DNA from: CAVTQZ01 sp963737015 | GTDB taxonomy: Bacteria; Actinomycetota; Acidimicrobiia; Acidimicrobiales; UBA8190 | Reading direction: 5' to 3' | Length of the DNA: 64,000 bases | NCBI GenBank assembly: GCA_963737015.1 | Contig: CAVTQZ010000001.1 | Coordinates: forward strand, 1 to 64,000 | Shown: in pieces, positions 25,915 to 33,547 of the stretch | How the letters are laid out: the number at the start of each line of letters is the position of its first letter | Numbering within the stretch: the stretch's first letter is position 1 | Notes under the pieces: model-generated | The model's database searches: none | What the model saw: only the letters and a program-made list of their open reading frames with translations | What the model was told of the DNA's origin: nothing | Made by a program: the position numbers and the translations under genes

Positions 25915-26382
25915 TCAGAGGTTTCGTGCCTCTTCGAGGACCTTCTCTGCGTGACCATCTGCCTTGACCGAGTACCAAGCTCTGCGTACCACGCCCTTGC
26001 CGTCGACCAAGAAGGTCGATCGGATGACGCCTGTGGTCTTCTTCCCGTACAAGGTCTTCTCGCCCCAGGCGCCGTACTCCTCCATGGTCTTGTGCTCGGG
26101 GTCCGACAGAAGCGGGAACTTGAGACCATATTTCTTGCGGAACTTGGTGTGCTTCTCCGCGCCGTCGGGCGAGATTCCGAGCACCTTCACGCCAGAGCGG
26201 TCGAACGCGCGGAGATTGTCGTTGAACTGACAGGCCTCCTTCGTGCAGCCCGGGGTGTCGTCCGCGGGGTAGAAGTAGACGACGACCGCCGCACCGGCGA
26301 AGTCCTTCAGAGATACAGGTTTGTCGTCCTGATCCCTGAGGGTGAACTTGGGCGCCTTGTCTCCCGATTCGAGTTTTGTCAC
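25915..26382 (-). CDS. bcp: Thioredoxin-dependent peroxiredoxin, Bcp/PrxQ type
   Basis: A 155-residue thiol peroxidase that reduces hydrogen peroxide and organic peroxides. The peroxidatic Cys46 and resolving Cys51 lie in PGCTKEACQF, the close spacing of PrxQ enzymes. GTG start with GGAAGAGAAG just upstream. The gene is convergent with the cysteine desulfurase, 15 bases apart. Confidence 0.94.
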   Translation of the reverse strand: MTKLESGDKAPKFTLRDQDDKPVSLKDFAGAAVVVYFYPADDTPGCTKEACQFNDNLRAFDRSGVKVLGISPDGAEKHTKFRKKYGLKFPLLSDPEHKTMEEYGAWGEKTLYGKKTTGVIRSTFLVDGKGVVRRAWYSVKADGHAEKVLEEARNL

Positions 26383-26571
26383 CTTCTCTTCCTTTCGATC
26401 GTCTCGCCCTTCCGCTTTCGGCGGTCGGTCTCTGCCAATCGTCGTTCAATAACGGCCGGTGTGTTTTAGTCGGCGTCCCTGCCGGTATCCATGTGAACGG
26501 TGCCACGTGGAACCGCAGTCAGTGTTTTTCGCGAAGGCCGTTCACCACGATGCGGGACTGTCGGGCGCATG

Positions 26572-27249
26572 TCACCATAAATTGCGCGCTTGCACCGCGA
26601 GATCGCGGGTGCGTGCCAAGACGCTGACGACCAGTTCGTGAAGAGGCGAAAGGGAGAGCGTCGCTGCACGAGGCTCATCGGCAGAACGCCCGCCGTCATT
26701 CGGGTCCTTCTGCGCTCGCGCCAATCGCCAGCCGAGAGGAGTAGTGAGCGAGGCCCAGATGTATCGCGCAAATACATGACAAATGGCGCTTTTTTTGTGT
26801 CCGGAATCGCTCGACCCGGTGTGGCTCTGCTTGTCACTTTTGTTGGCAGCCTCACGATCACCGCCCGCGCCCTGGGGGATGCTCCAGCCCAACCGCTTGG
26901 CGATCCTCCATACGTGCCCGGGGTGATACGAGACACCTGTCACGCGTTCGATCACGCTGCCAACTTGGCGGAGCGTCCAAGGCGAGTCTTGGGACCCAGG
27001 TGACGCACCCGCGTGGCTCAGAGCCTTTTTGACCGGCGCGAGGTCCGAATCGGTGAGTCGTGCCGCTCTACCACGACGGCCCACCGCGCCGAGGGCGTCG
27101 GTCCCCCCTTCGAGCCAGATGTTGTACCAGCGCCCCGCCGACTCGCGAGAAACACCGAGTTGTCTCGCCACCTCTGCACGGGTCATACCCACGTCGAAGA
27201 GGTCTCCGGCTTTTCGACGCCTGCCGGCCAGGCCTTCCATGTCCGCCAT
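26572..27249 (-). CDS. Winged helix-turn-helix protein, IS630-like N-terminal remnant
   Basis: Residues about 10-125 match the DNA-binding half of IS630-type transposases: LFDVGMTRAEVARQLGVSRESAGRWYNIW, LEGG, then a second HTH (SPWTLRQVGSVIERVTGVSYHPGHVWRIAKRLGWS). The catalytic DDE domain is absent, and the following 100 residues resemble nothing I know and may be a shifted frame. No terminal inverted repeats are obvious. It may be a decayed insertion sequence or a domesticated DNA-binding protein. I used the ATG at 27249; an in-frame ATG at 27312 is also possible. Confidence 0.55.
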   Translation of the reverse strand: MADMEGLAGRRRKAGDLFDVGMTRAEVARQLGVSRESAGRWYNIWLEGGTDALGAVGRRGRAARLTDSDLAPVKKALSHAGASPGSQDSPWTLRQVGSVIERVTGVSYHPGHVWRIAKRLGWSIPQGAGGDREAANKSDKQSHTGSSDSGHKKSAICHVFARYIWASLTTPLGWRLARAQKDPNDGGRSADEPRAATLSLSPLHELVVSVLARTRDLAVQARNLW

Positions 27250-27372
27250 GGCCGGACGCCGACGGTCAGATTCCGATCCGGGGCCTTCTGATCGCGTAGA
27301 ACGCGGTGTCACCTCGACATCTTCCCATGCCTATGTCACCTATTTGTCCAGCGGGCGATTCGCGACTTGGAG

Positions 27373-29553
27373 TCAGAGGGCGCCGGATGTGGCTTCCTCG
27401 AGCGGCGCCACCTGGGTGACTTCAGGGGGAGTGACGGGAGGAACCGGGCTTACCGGTGTGGCTGAGGCCACGGTGCCCACCGCGGTGGTAGCCGTGTTCG
27501 CCGCGGTCGTCGTTGGGCTAGTCGTACTGGACGGTGTCGTGACGGTCGTCGTTGGCGTGGTGACCGTCACCTTCGGATTGGGGACCGTAGTTGCGGTCGT
27601 GGGTGCAGTTGTGGTGACAGTGGCTGTCCCAGCACCGGCGCTCCCGGTTGAAGCTGACACCGAGACCGCGGGCGCGCTGGGTCCCACCGTCGCAACCGAG
27701 GTCGTGGGAACGGTGGTCGACGAAGGCGTTGAGATCCCCGTCGACCGAGAACCCGAACCGACCTTTGAAGCAAGGCTCGGCGGGAGGGCGGATCCCGGCG
27801 ACGTCGATCCGGTGGGGTTGAGCGTCGTGGTAGGTACGGGCGTGGCGACGGGCTTAGTCGTAAGTCCCGCCGTCGAGGAACCGGGAAGACCAAGTGCAGC
27901 CGGCAGAGTCGACGTGACCGAAGGTGTAGACGGACTCCCGGTCAAATGGGTGACCACCGACGCCGGCGTGGAAGCGATACCCAGGGTCTGGGCGACGTTC
28001 ACGTGCGGCAGCGGGGCAGATACCGACGTCAGCTTGACGTCGGTTGCGTTCTTCCCGATGCCTGAAAGAGATCCGGAGCGGTCGAGCACCGCATGTTGGT
28101 CAGGCAGGTCCGATCGCCCGAGCGCAAGGGGAACTGACCCACCGCTCCCACCGCTTGTCGCCGTGGAGTCCGCCGCGGGGGCGGAAACCGGCTCGGAAGG
28201 GCTGGCTGTGAAAACAGTTCGTCCCGTTCCAAGCCGTGATGGGTAGACCGATCCACCGTGCCTTTGTGCCCATCCCACGCTTTGAGAGCCGGGGAGAGCG
28301 GAGGTTGGATATTGGGTGACACCGGGAGGCTGACCTTGGTTCGGCGCCGCGACGACGGCCGTCGCCATCATCAATGAAGCGATGATCGCCACGAATGCAA
28401 TCCGGTGTTGTTTGGCACCGAACAGCGATGACCTCGCGGCTCTTAGGAAGCTCCCCAGGCGGGTCCGCGGGAGGGCCGAAGTTGGATCGGGAACCACGGG
28501 CTCTCTCGAGAGTCCCAGGGGGAGGCCGGTCGCTACTCCAATTGCCTCGGCCTTCTTCGTGTCGGACAGCTTTCTTCTCGCCTCGAGGGCCTCAAGGCTC
28601 GGCGCCGTCGCCGAGACCTGAGAGTCCCGGGGTTCACGGGCGTCACGGGCGTCACGGGCCCGCCACCGCCGGAGATAGAGGTCCTTGTCCGCCGCCGCGA
28701 CCAAAGCTTCGGGGTCATCGATCGCCGGTTGGCCGACCTCTCGCAAGCTCGCCACGCCCCAACTGAAGGAAGGGCCCCCGGCCTGGGTCGCCCGCTCGAG
28801 CATGGCTGAAGCTCCGCCCTCATCGGTGAAAGGCGCAACCGCAACGAATTCGTCTCCTCCGGTCCGGTACAGCTGGTCCGCGTCGCGCAACGCGGCTCGC
28901 AACCGGGCCACCAAGTCCTTCAATGCGGCGTCTCCTGCAGCGTGACCCTGGGTGTCGTTGATCTTCTTCAAGCCGTCGAGGTCGATGGCGGCCAATGCGA
29001 GGTCGAGCCCGGATCTGGCGGCGCTGCTGATGGAGCGAGCGAGGTCCTCCTTGAGGGCCAGGCGATTGGCACATCCCGTCAGTGCATCGGTGCGGGCCAA
29101 CACTCGCAGCTTGGCCGAAGCCGCGTCGACGGCTTCGAGCATTAGTTGGTCGACCACCTGGTTCACGCTCTCGCTCGCCACGGGCAGCCCGACGGCCCAC
29201 GTCCCTTCCCGGGGCTCCGTGGTCGCCTCGAGAACGACCTCTCTCAGTGCCGCGAGGGCAGCGAGGGCCTCGACTGGGGCGGTGAAACGGCCGCCCCAGC
29301 TACGGGCCGCTCGCCCCAGCTGGGGAGTCTGACCTCCGTGCTGCAGAGCAGCGGCCAATGCAGATACGAGGAACAGTGCGTCCGCACTTGCGCAAGGAGC
29401 GGGATCGAGATCCGATTTGCGACAGCGTTCCTCCCATAACGAGAGGAGCTGCTTTCGGATGTCGGTCCCGCCGGCTTTCGAAGTTGTCACTTGAACCGGC
29501 TCCCGTCGAGACGACAACACTCGGCTGGATGTTGAGTCGGCAGATTCGCTCAT
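27373..29553 (-). CDS. Membrane GGDEF protein with long Ser/Thr/Pro-rich external tail
   Basis: A 726-residue protein of unusual layout. Residues 1-150 are helical and soluble; 150-300 form a GGDEF diguanylate cyclase domain with DALTGCANR and an intact GGDEF at 232-236. Arg223-x-x-Asp226 lies exactly five residues before it, the product-inhibition site. One membrane segment lies at about 384-404 with a basic cytosolic flank. The remaining 320 residues are almost wholly Ser, Thr, Pro, Ala, Gly and Val, like a mucin or wall-spanning stalk. Catalysis would thus be inside and the tail outside. It should make c-di-GMP; the tail might sense the wall. A candidate structured RNA lies in its upstream region. 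Confidence 0.85.
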   Translation of the reverse strand: MSESADSTSSRVLSSRREPVQVTTSKAGGTDIRKQLLSLWEERCRKSDLDPAPCASADALFLVSALAAALQHGGQTPQLGRAARSWGGRFTAPVEALAALAALREVVLEATTEPREGTWAVGLPVASESVNQVVDQLMLEAVDAASAKLRVLARTDALTGCANRLALKEDLARSISSAARSGLDLALAAIDLDGLKKINDTQGHAAGDAALKDLVARLRAALRDADQLYRTGGDEFVAVAPFTDEGGASAMLERATQAGGPSFSWGVASLREVGQPAIDDPEALVAAADKDLYLRRWRARDARDAREPRDSQVSATAPSLEALEARRKLSDTKKAEAIGVATGLPLGLSREPVVPDPTSALPRTRLGSFLRAARSSLFGAKQHRIAFVAIIASLMMATAVVAAPNQGQPPGVTQYPTSALPGSQSVGWAQRHGGSVYPSRLGTGRTVFTASPSEPVSAPAADSTATSGGSGGSVPLALGRSDLPDQHAVLDRSGSLSGIGKNATDVKLTSVSAPLPHVNVAQTLGIASTPASVVTHLTGSPSTPSVTSTLPAALGLPGSSTAGLTTKPVATPVPTTTLNPTGSTSPGSALPPSLASKVGSGSRSTGISTPSSTTVPTTSVATVGPSAPAVSVSASTGSAGAGTATVTTTAPTTATTVPNPKVTVTTPTTTVTTPSSTTSPTTTAANTATTAVGTVASATPVSPVPPVTPPEVTQVAPLEEATSGAL

Positions 29554-29771
29554 CGGTCACCTGCGACCCGAAGATATCCATCAACGGCTCTTCGACTGCA
29601 AGCCGTGAACATGCATTTTCGCAGCGCGGCGATTCCCGAAACCAGTGACGCCAAGTCAACGCTTTTGTTTTGTCTGGCAGTTGTCATCGCTCGCTCTGCT
29701 TGACTGCGAACCGACGGCGCTGTACTTCCACGTTTCATCGTCGGCTCGAAGGCTGCGTCTTCCTTCCTGCC

Positions 29772-29893
29772 CGTATCAACCTTTGCATCACCATGCCCGG
29801 GGGACCAATTGGGAATAACCCCTTGCGCGCACGTGACCCACCGGAACGAGCAAAGAGAAAACCCCCGGTCTGTCTCTCGACACGGTTGATACG
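29772..29893. ncRNA. Candidate structured RNA with closing stem, tetraloop and pseudoknot
   Basis: CGTATCAACC (29772-29781) is the exact reverse complement of GGTTGATACG (29884-29893), closing a 122-base domain. Inside, CCGGGGG (29797-29803) can pair with CCCCCGG (29862-29868), and TTTGC (29782-29786) with GCAAA (29850-29854); these two pairings cross, as in a pseudoknot. TGTC and GACA (29871-29874, 29879-29882) close a four-base loop that reads GAGA, a GNRA tetraloop, on the minus strand. That favours the minus strand, the leader of the GGDEF gene. No match to a riboswitch class I know. Function is inference only. Confidence 0.45.
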
Positions 29894-30039
29894 AGCAAAG
29901 TTCTCAGCGCGTACGTCATCGCTAATTGCCTGGATGAAACGAGGGAGCCAGATAAGTGACACGCTCGTCGACTAGTCGATGGATACTCGAATCGGTGAAA
30001 CAACTCTTCCGGCGCCTACCCACGAGGGAGCGGAGACAA

Positions 30040-30132
30040 ATGAGTGACATCGTTTTTCGTGCCGAGCTGCCCTCGAGGTGGCCAAGCCGGGTGCGCCGAC
30101 TTCAGTCCGTCCCGTTTCGCGCAAAATCGTGA
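30040..30132 (+). CDS. Possible 30-residue small protein before mnmA
   Basis: An ATG with GAGGGAGCGGAG five bases upstream opens a 30-codon frame, MSDIVFRAELPSRWPSRVRR and ten more residues, ending 43 bases before the mnmA GTG. It is basic and has no hydrophobic segment. The strong ribosome site is the only evidence; it could be a leader ORF for mnmA or chance. Confidence 0.3.
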   Translation: MSDIVFRAELPSRWPSRVRRLQSVPFRAKS

Positions 30133-30175
30133 TCTTCGCCTGCCCTCGGACCGCAGCGGAATAGCCTCTCAATCT

Positions 30176-31222
30176 GTGCGTGTCCTCGTAGCGATGTCCG
30201 GAGGAGTCGACTCCTCGGTGGCGGCGGCCTTGTCGAGGCAGTCAGGGCATGAAGTCGTCGGCGCCACCCTCAAGCTGTGGGGCGGGGATTCCGACAGCGG
30301 GTGCTGCTCGGTTGCGGACGTGGACGACGCCAGGCGGGTGGCGGAGCAACTCGGGATCGCCCACCACGTCTTCAACTTCACGCAGGGCTTCGAGGAGTCG
30401 GTGATCGGGCCGTACGTGGCGGACCACGAGAAGGGACTGACGCCGAATCCCTGCATCGAATGCAACCGGAAGGTCAAGTTCGACCTTCTTCTCAACCGTG
30501 CTCGCCGACTGGGGTTCGACCGGCTCGCCACAGGCCACCATGCCCGCATCTCCATTCGGAGGGGGGTGGCGCGCCTGTTGCGGGGAGCCGACTCGGCCAA
30601 GGACCAGTCCTACGTCCTCTCGATGCTCGGCTCCGAGTCGCTCGGCCGTCTGCTGTTTCCAGTGGGACACCTCCCGAAGAGCCGAGTGCGCGAGCTTGCG
30701 TCAGAGCTCGGCTTGCGAACCGCATCGAAACCCGACAGCCAGGACGTCTGCTTCATACATTCACGCCAGGGGCGAGACGGCTTCCTCGCGTCGCGCACCT
30801 CCCTGACCCCCGGTGTCCTGGTGGACTCTCGTACCGCCTCGGTCGTAGGGAGCGTGCCTGCGGTCGAACTCGTCACCCCCGGCCAGCGGCGAGGACTCGG
30901 TGTGTCACGTGACGGTAGACGTCGGTATGCGCTGGCCGTGGATGTGAGCCGCCGCGAGGTCCTGGTAGGCGACGGGGCAGCGGCTCTCGAAGAATCCGTC
31001 CGGCTCCGTTCGGTCACTTGGGTCGATGAGGCGCTCTGCCACGGTGATCGTGCTCTTGCACAGGTTTCAGCCCATGGCGTTCCGGCGGGATGTACGTGGC
31101 GAGGAGACCGGATCGAATTCGACGAGCCTCAGCGCCTGGTCGCCCCGGGCCAGACGGTCGCCCTCTACGAGGAGAGGGATCCCGAGGTCGTGGTGGGAGC
31201 GGGGATCGCGGCCCGCGGGTAA
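30176..31222 (+). CDS. mnmA: tRNA-specific 2-thiouridylase
   Basis: A 348-residue ATP-dependent enzyme that thiolates U34 of tRNAs for Glu, Gln and Lys. The PP-loop SGGVDSS is at 8-14, the two catalytic cysteines are Cys93 in NPCIECNR and Cys192 in PDSQDVCF. The GTG at 30176 begins VRVLVAMSGG, which is the normal N-terminus; an in-frame upstream stretch from 30044 has no family similarity. It uses sulfur delivered from a cysteine desulfurase such as the one at 24.7 kb. Confidence 0.94.
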   Translation: MRVLVAMSGGVDSSVAAALSRQSGHEVVGATLKLWGGDSDSGCCSVADVDDARRVAEQLGIAHHVFNFTQGFEESVIGPYVADHEKGLTPNPCIECNRKVKFDLLLNRARRLGFDRLATGHHARISIRRGVARLLRGADSAKDQSYVLSMLGSESLGRLLFPVGHLPKSRVRELASELGLRTASKPDSQDVCFIHSRQGRDGFLASRTSLTPGVLVDSRTASVVGSVPAVELVTPGQRRGLGVSRDGRRRYALAVDVSRREVLVGDGAAALEESVRLRSVTWVDEALCHGDRALAQVSAHGVPAGCTWRGDRIEFDEPQRLVAPGQTVALYEERDPEVVVGAGIAARG

Positions 31223-31363
31223 GCCCATGCGGCGAGTCTGCCTATATCGGCGAGGCTGTCTATATATAAGGTGAGGATTAAAACAGTGACTGCCTCTTCT
31301 TGGGCGGGGGCAGGCAAGGGACATCCCGTTTACCCGTAGCAACCGGCCGGTACCATCCGTCTG

Positions 31364-33496
31364 ATGGCGGAAAGGTCCGCTCGGAGGGACGAGGCCGAGG
31401 CTCTCACCGATGCCACGCAGCGTGCCGAGGAGCTGCGCGCCCGGATCTCCTATAACGACGAGAAGTACTACCTGGAGGATTCGCCCGAGATCTCGGACGC
31501 CGACTACGACGCTCTCGTTCGCGACCTTCGCGAGATCGAAGAGGCGCACCCAGATCTCGTAACGCCCGATTCCCCGACCCAGCGGGTGGCCGGGGCCCCC
31601 TCCGCACTCTTCGCCCCGGTTCGTCATCTGGTCCCGATGATGAGCCTGGACAACGCGTTCGACCTTGGTGAGCTCCAGGCGTGGGCGGAACGCCTGGCGA
31701 GGATCGCCCCGGCGGCGCTCGGAGCCGAGTTCGTCTGCGAGCTGAAGGTTGACGGGATCGCCATGTCACTTACTTACGAGGCGGGGAGGTTCGTTCGAGC
31801 CGGGACGAGGGGTGACGGCGTGACGGGCGAGGATGTCACTCCCAACGTCTCGACCATCTCCGCTGTGCCCAAGCGGATCCGGTGGCCGAAGGATGCCGGA
31901 AAGGTCCCAAGCGTCATGGAAGTTCGCGGGGAGATCTACATGCCTGGGTCCGCCTTCGAGCAGCTGAACCGTCGTCAGCTCGAGGCTGGGGAGAAGACCT
32001 TCGCAAACCCCCGCAATTCGGCAGCCGGCTCGTTGCGGCAGAAGGATCCGCGCGTCACGGCGAGTCGTGATCTCTCGTTCTGGGCGTACCAGATAGGCGC
32101 ACGGGAGGGCGGGCCGGAGCTCCACAGTCACAGCGAGGCTCTCGAGCTACTGCGAGCCTCCTCGTTTCCCGTCAGCCCCGAGAACCGGACCGTGAAGGGC
32201 GTCGACGAGGTATTCGCCTTCTGCACCGACTGGCGCGAGCGCCGCCACGACCTCGACTACGAGATCGATGGGGTCGTGGTAAAGGTTGACAGCCTGGAGC
32301 TCCAGCGTGCACTCGGGGCGACCTCTCACGCTCCACGGTGGGCCGTTGCATTCAAATTCCCCCCGGAGGAACGAAACACCAAGCTGCGCGAGATCATGGT
32401 GTCGATCGGCCGCACCGGACGCGCCACGCCATTTGCCGTGCTCGAGCCGGTGTTCGTCGGGGGGTCGACGGTAGGCCTCGCCACATTGCACAACGAGGAC
32501 CAGGTCCGTCTGAAAAACGTGCGACCCGGCGACACCGTTGTCGTCCGCAAGGCGGGGGACGTCATCCCCGAGGTGGTGGGCCCCGTGTTGTCGGCGAGAC
32601 CTTCGGGACTGCGTCGGTGGAAGTTCCCCTCGAAGTGCCCGAGTTGCGGTCAGCCTCTGGTGCGCCTTGCCGGAGAGAGTGACACGTTCTGCACGAATCT
32701 CGAATGTCCCGCCCAGCGTGTCCAAAGGATCGTCCATTTCGCCTCACGGGGGGCCATGGACATCGAGGGAATGGGAGAGAAGCGCGCCGTCCAACTTGTC
32801 GAGACCGGGATCCTTGCCGATCCCGGCGACATCTACTCGATGGAGGGGGACAGGCTCCTGAGCCTGGAGCGCATGGGTCAGCTTTCGGTCGACAACCTTC
32901 TGCGCGCAGTCGATCAATCGAGGGACAGACCTCTGAGCCGCCTCCTCGTAGCCTTGGGCATCCGTCACCTCGGGCCTACGGGGGCGAGGACCCTCGCCCG
33001 CGAGATGGGCTCGCTGCAAGACATCTCCTCGGCCTCCGAAGAGCAACTCGCGGCAGTCGAAGGGGTGGGTCCCGTCATCGCTCACAGCGTCGTCGAGTTC
33101 CTGTCCTCACCGGCCAATCAGAAGGTGATAGCCAAGCTGCGCTCCTTGGGCGTCAACATGAACGAAACCCCCGGCGCACGCTCGGGCGGGGGTAGGGCAG
33201 CGTCGGCCACGGGCGCAGGCTCAGCCGAAGAGGACGAGATCCCGCAGACGCTCGCCGGCCTCTCGATCGTCGTGACCGGAACGCTCGCGGGTTACACCCG
33301 CGAAGGAGCCGAGGAGGCGATCGTGGCCCGCGGAGGCAAGTCACCGGGGAGTGTCTCTGCGCGGACCTTCGCCGTTGTGGTGGGAACCGAACCGGGAACC
33401 GCCAAATTGAGAAAGGCGGAGGAGCTGAACATCCCCGTGATCGACGGCTCGGGCTTCGAGGAGCTGCTCTCCACCGGCAAGGTCCCGGCCCATTAG
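31364..33496 (+). CDS. ligA: NAD-dependent DNA ligase
   Basis: A 710-residue ligase that joins Okazaki fragments. Domains in order: Ia region with YYxxDxPEISDADYDAL-type NMN-binding helices, adenylation domain with Lys128 in CELKVDGIA, OB fold, a four-cysteine zinc finger (CPSCGQPL, then CTNLECPAQ), helix-hairpin-helix repeats, and a C-terminal BRCT domain with GTLAGYTREGAEEAI. Full length and intact. A TATATATAAGG stretch at 31260-31270 may belong to its promoter. Confidence 0.96.
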   Translation: MAERSARRDEAEALTDATQRAEELRARISYNDEKYYLEDSPEISDADYDALVRDLREIEEAHPDLVTPDSPTQRVAGAPSALFAPVRHLVPMMSLDNAFDLGELQAWAERLARIAPAALGAEFVCELKVDGIAMSLTYEAGRFVRAGTRGDGVTGEDVTPNVSTISAVPKRIRWPKDAGKVPSVMEVRGEIYMPGSAFEQLNRRQLEAGEKTFANPRNSAAGSLRQKDPRVTASRDLSFWAYQIGAREGGPELHSHSEALELLRASSFPVSPENRTVKGVDEVFAFCTDWRERRHDLDYEIDGVVVKVDSLELQRALGATSHAPRWAVAFKFPPEERNTKLREIMVSIGRTGRATPFAVLEPVFVGGSTVGLATLHNEDQVRLKNVRPGDTVVVRKAGDVIPEVVGPVLSARPSGLRRWKFPSKCPSCGQPLVRLAGESDTFCTNLECPAQRVQRIVHFASRGAMDIEGMGEKRAVQLVETGILADPGDIYSMEGDRLLSLERMGQLSVDNLLRAVDQSRDRPLSRLLVALGIRHLGPTGARTLAREMGSLQDISSASEEQLAAVEGVGPVIAHSVVEFLSSPANQKVIAKLRSLGVNMNETPGARSGGGRAASATGAGSAEEDEIPQTLAGLSIVVTGTLAGYTREGAEEAIVARGGKSPGSVSARTFAVVVGTEPGTAKLRKAEELNIPVIDGSGFEELLSTGKVPAH

Positions 33497-33547
33497 CGCT
33501 CGTCCCCCGTTCTTCTGTCGGGGATCTGTAGCCTGGACGTCAAACCC

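Larger units (their letters stand above)
29554..30175. other. Gene-poor divergent region with candidate RNA element
   Basis: The 620 bases between the GGDEF gene and mnmA hold no clear homologue. They contain the inverted-repeat element at 29772-29893 and a short ORF at 30040-30132 with a good ribosome site. Base composition is more AT-rich than the surrounding genes. Promoters for both flanking genes must lie here. Confidence 0.6.

Noticed and set aside
27029..28246. 405-residue plus-strand frame rich in Val, Thr and Gly
   Set aside because: It is the complement of the low-complexity tail of the GGDEF protein, whose other half has a clear domain, and shows no independent homology.
29772..29893. 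c-di-GMP-I (GEMM) or c-di-AMP (ydaO) riboswitch
   Set aside because: GCAAAG and GGGGGACC segments are suggestive, but the conserved cores and stem order of these classes are not met, so I left it as an unassigned structured element.
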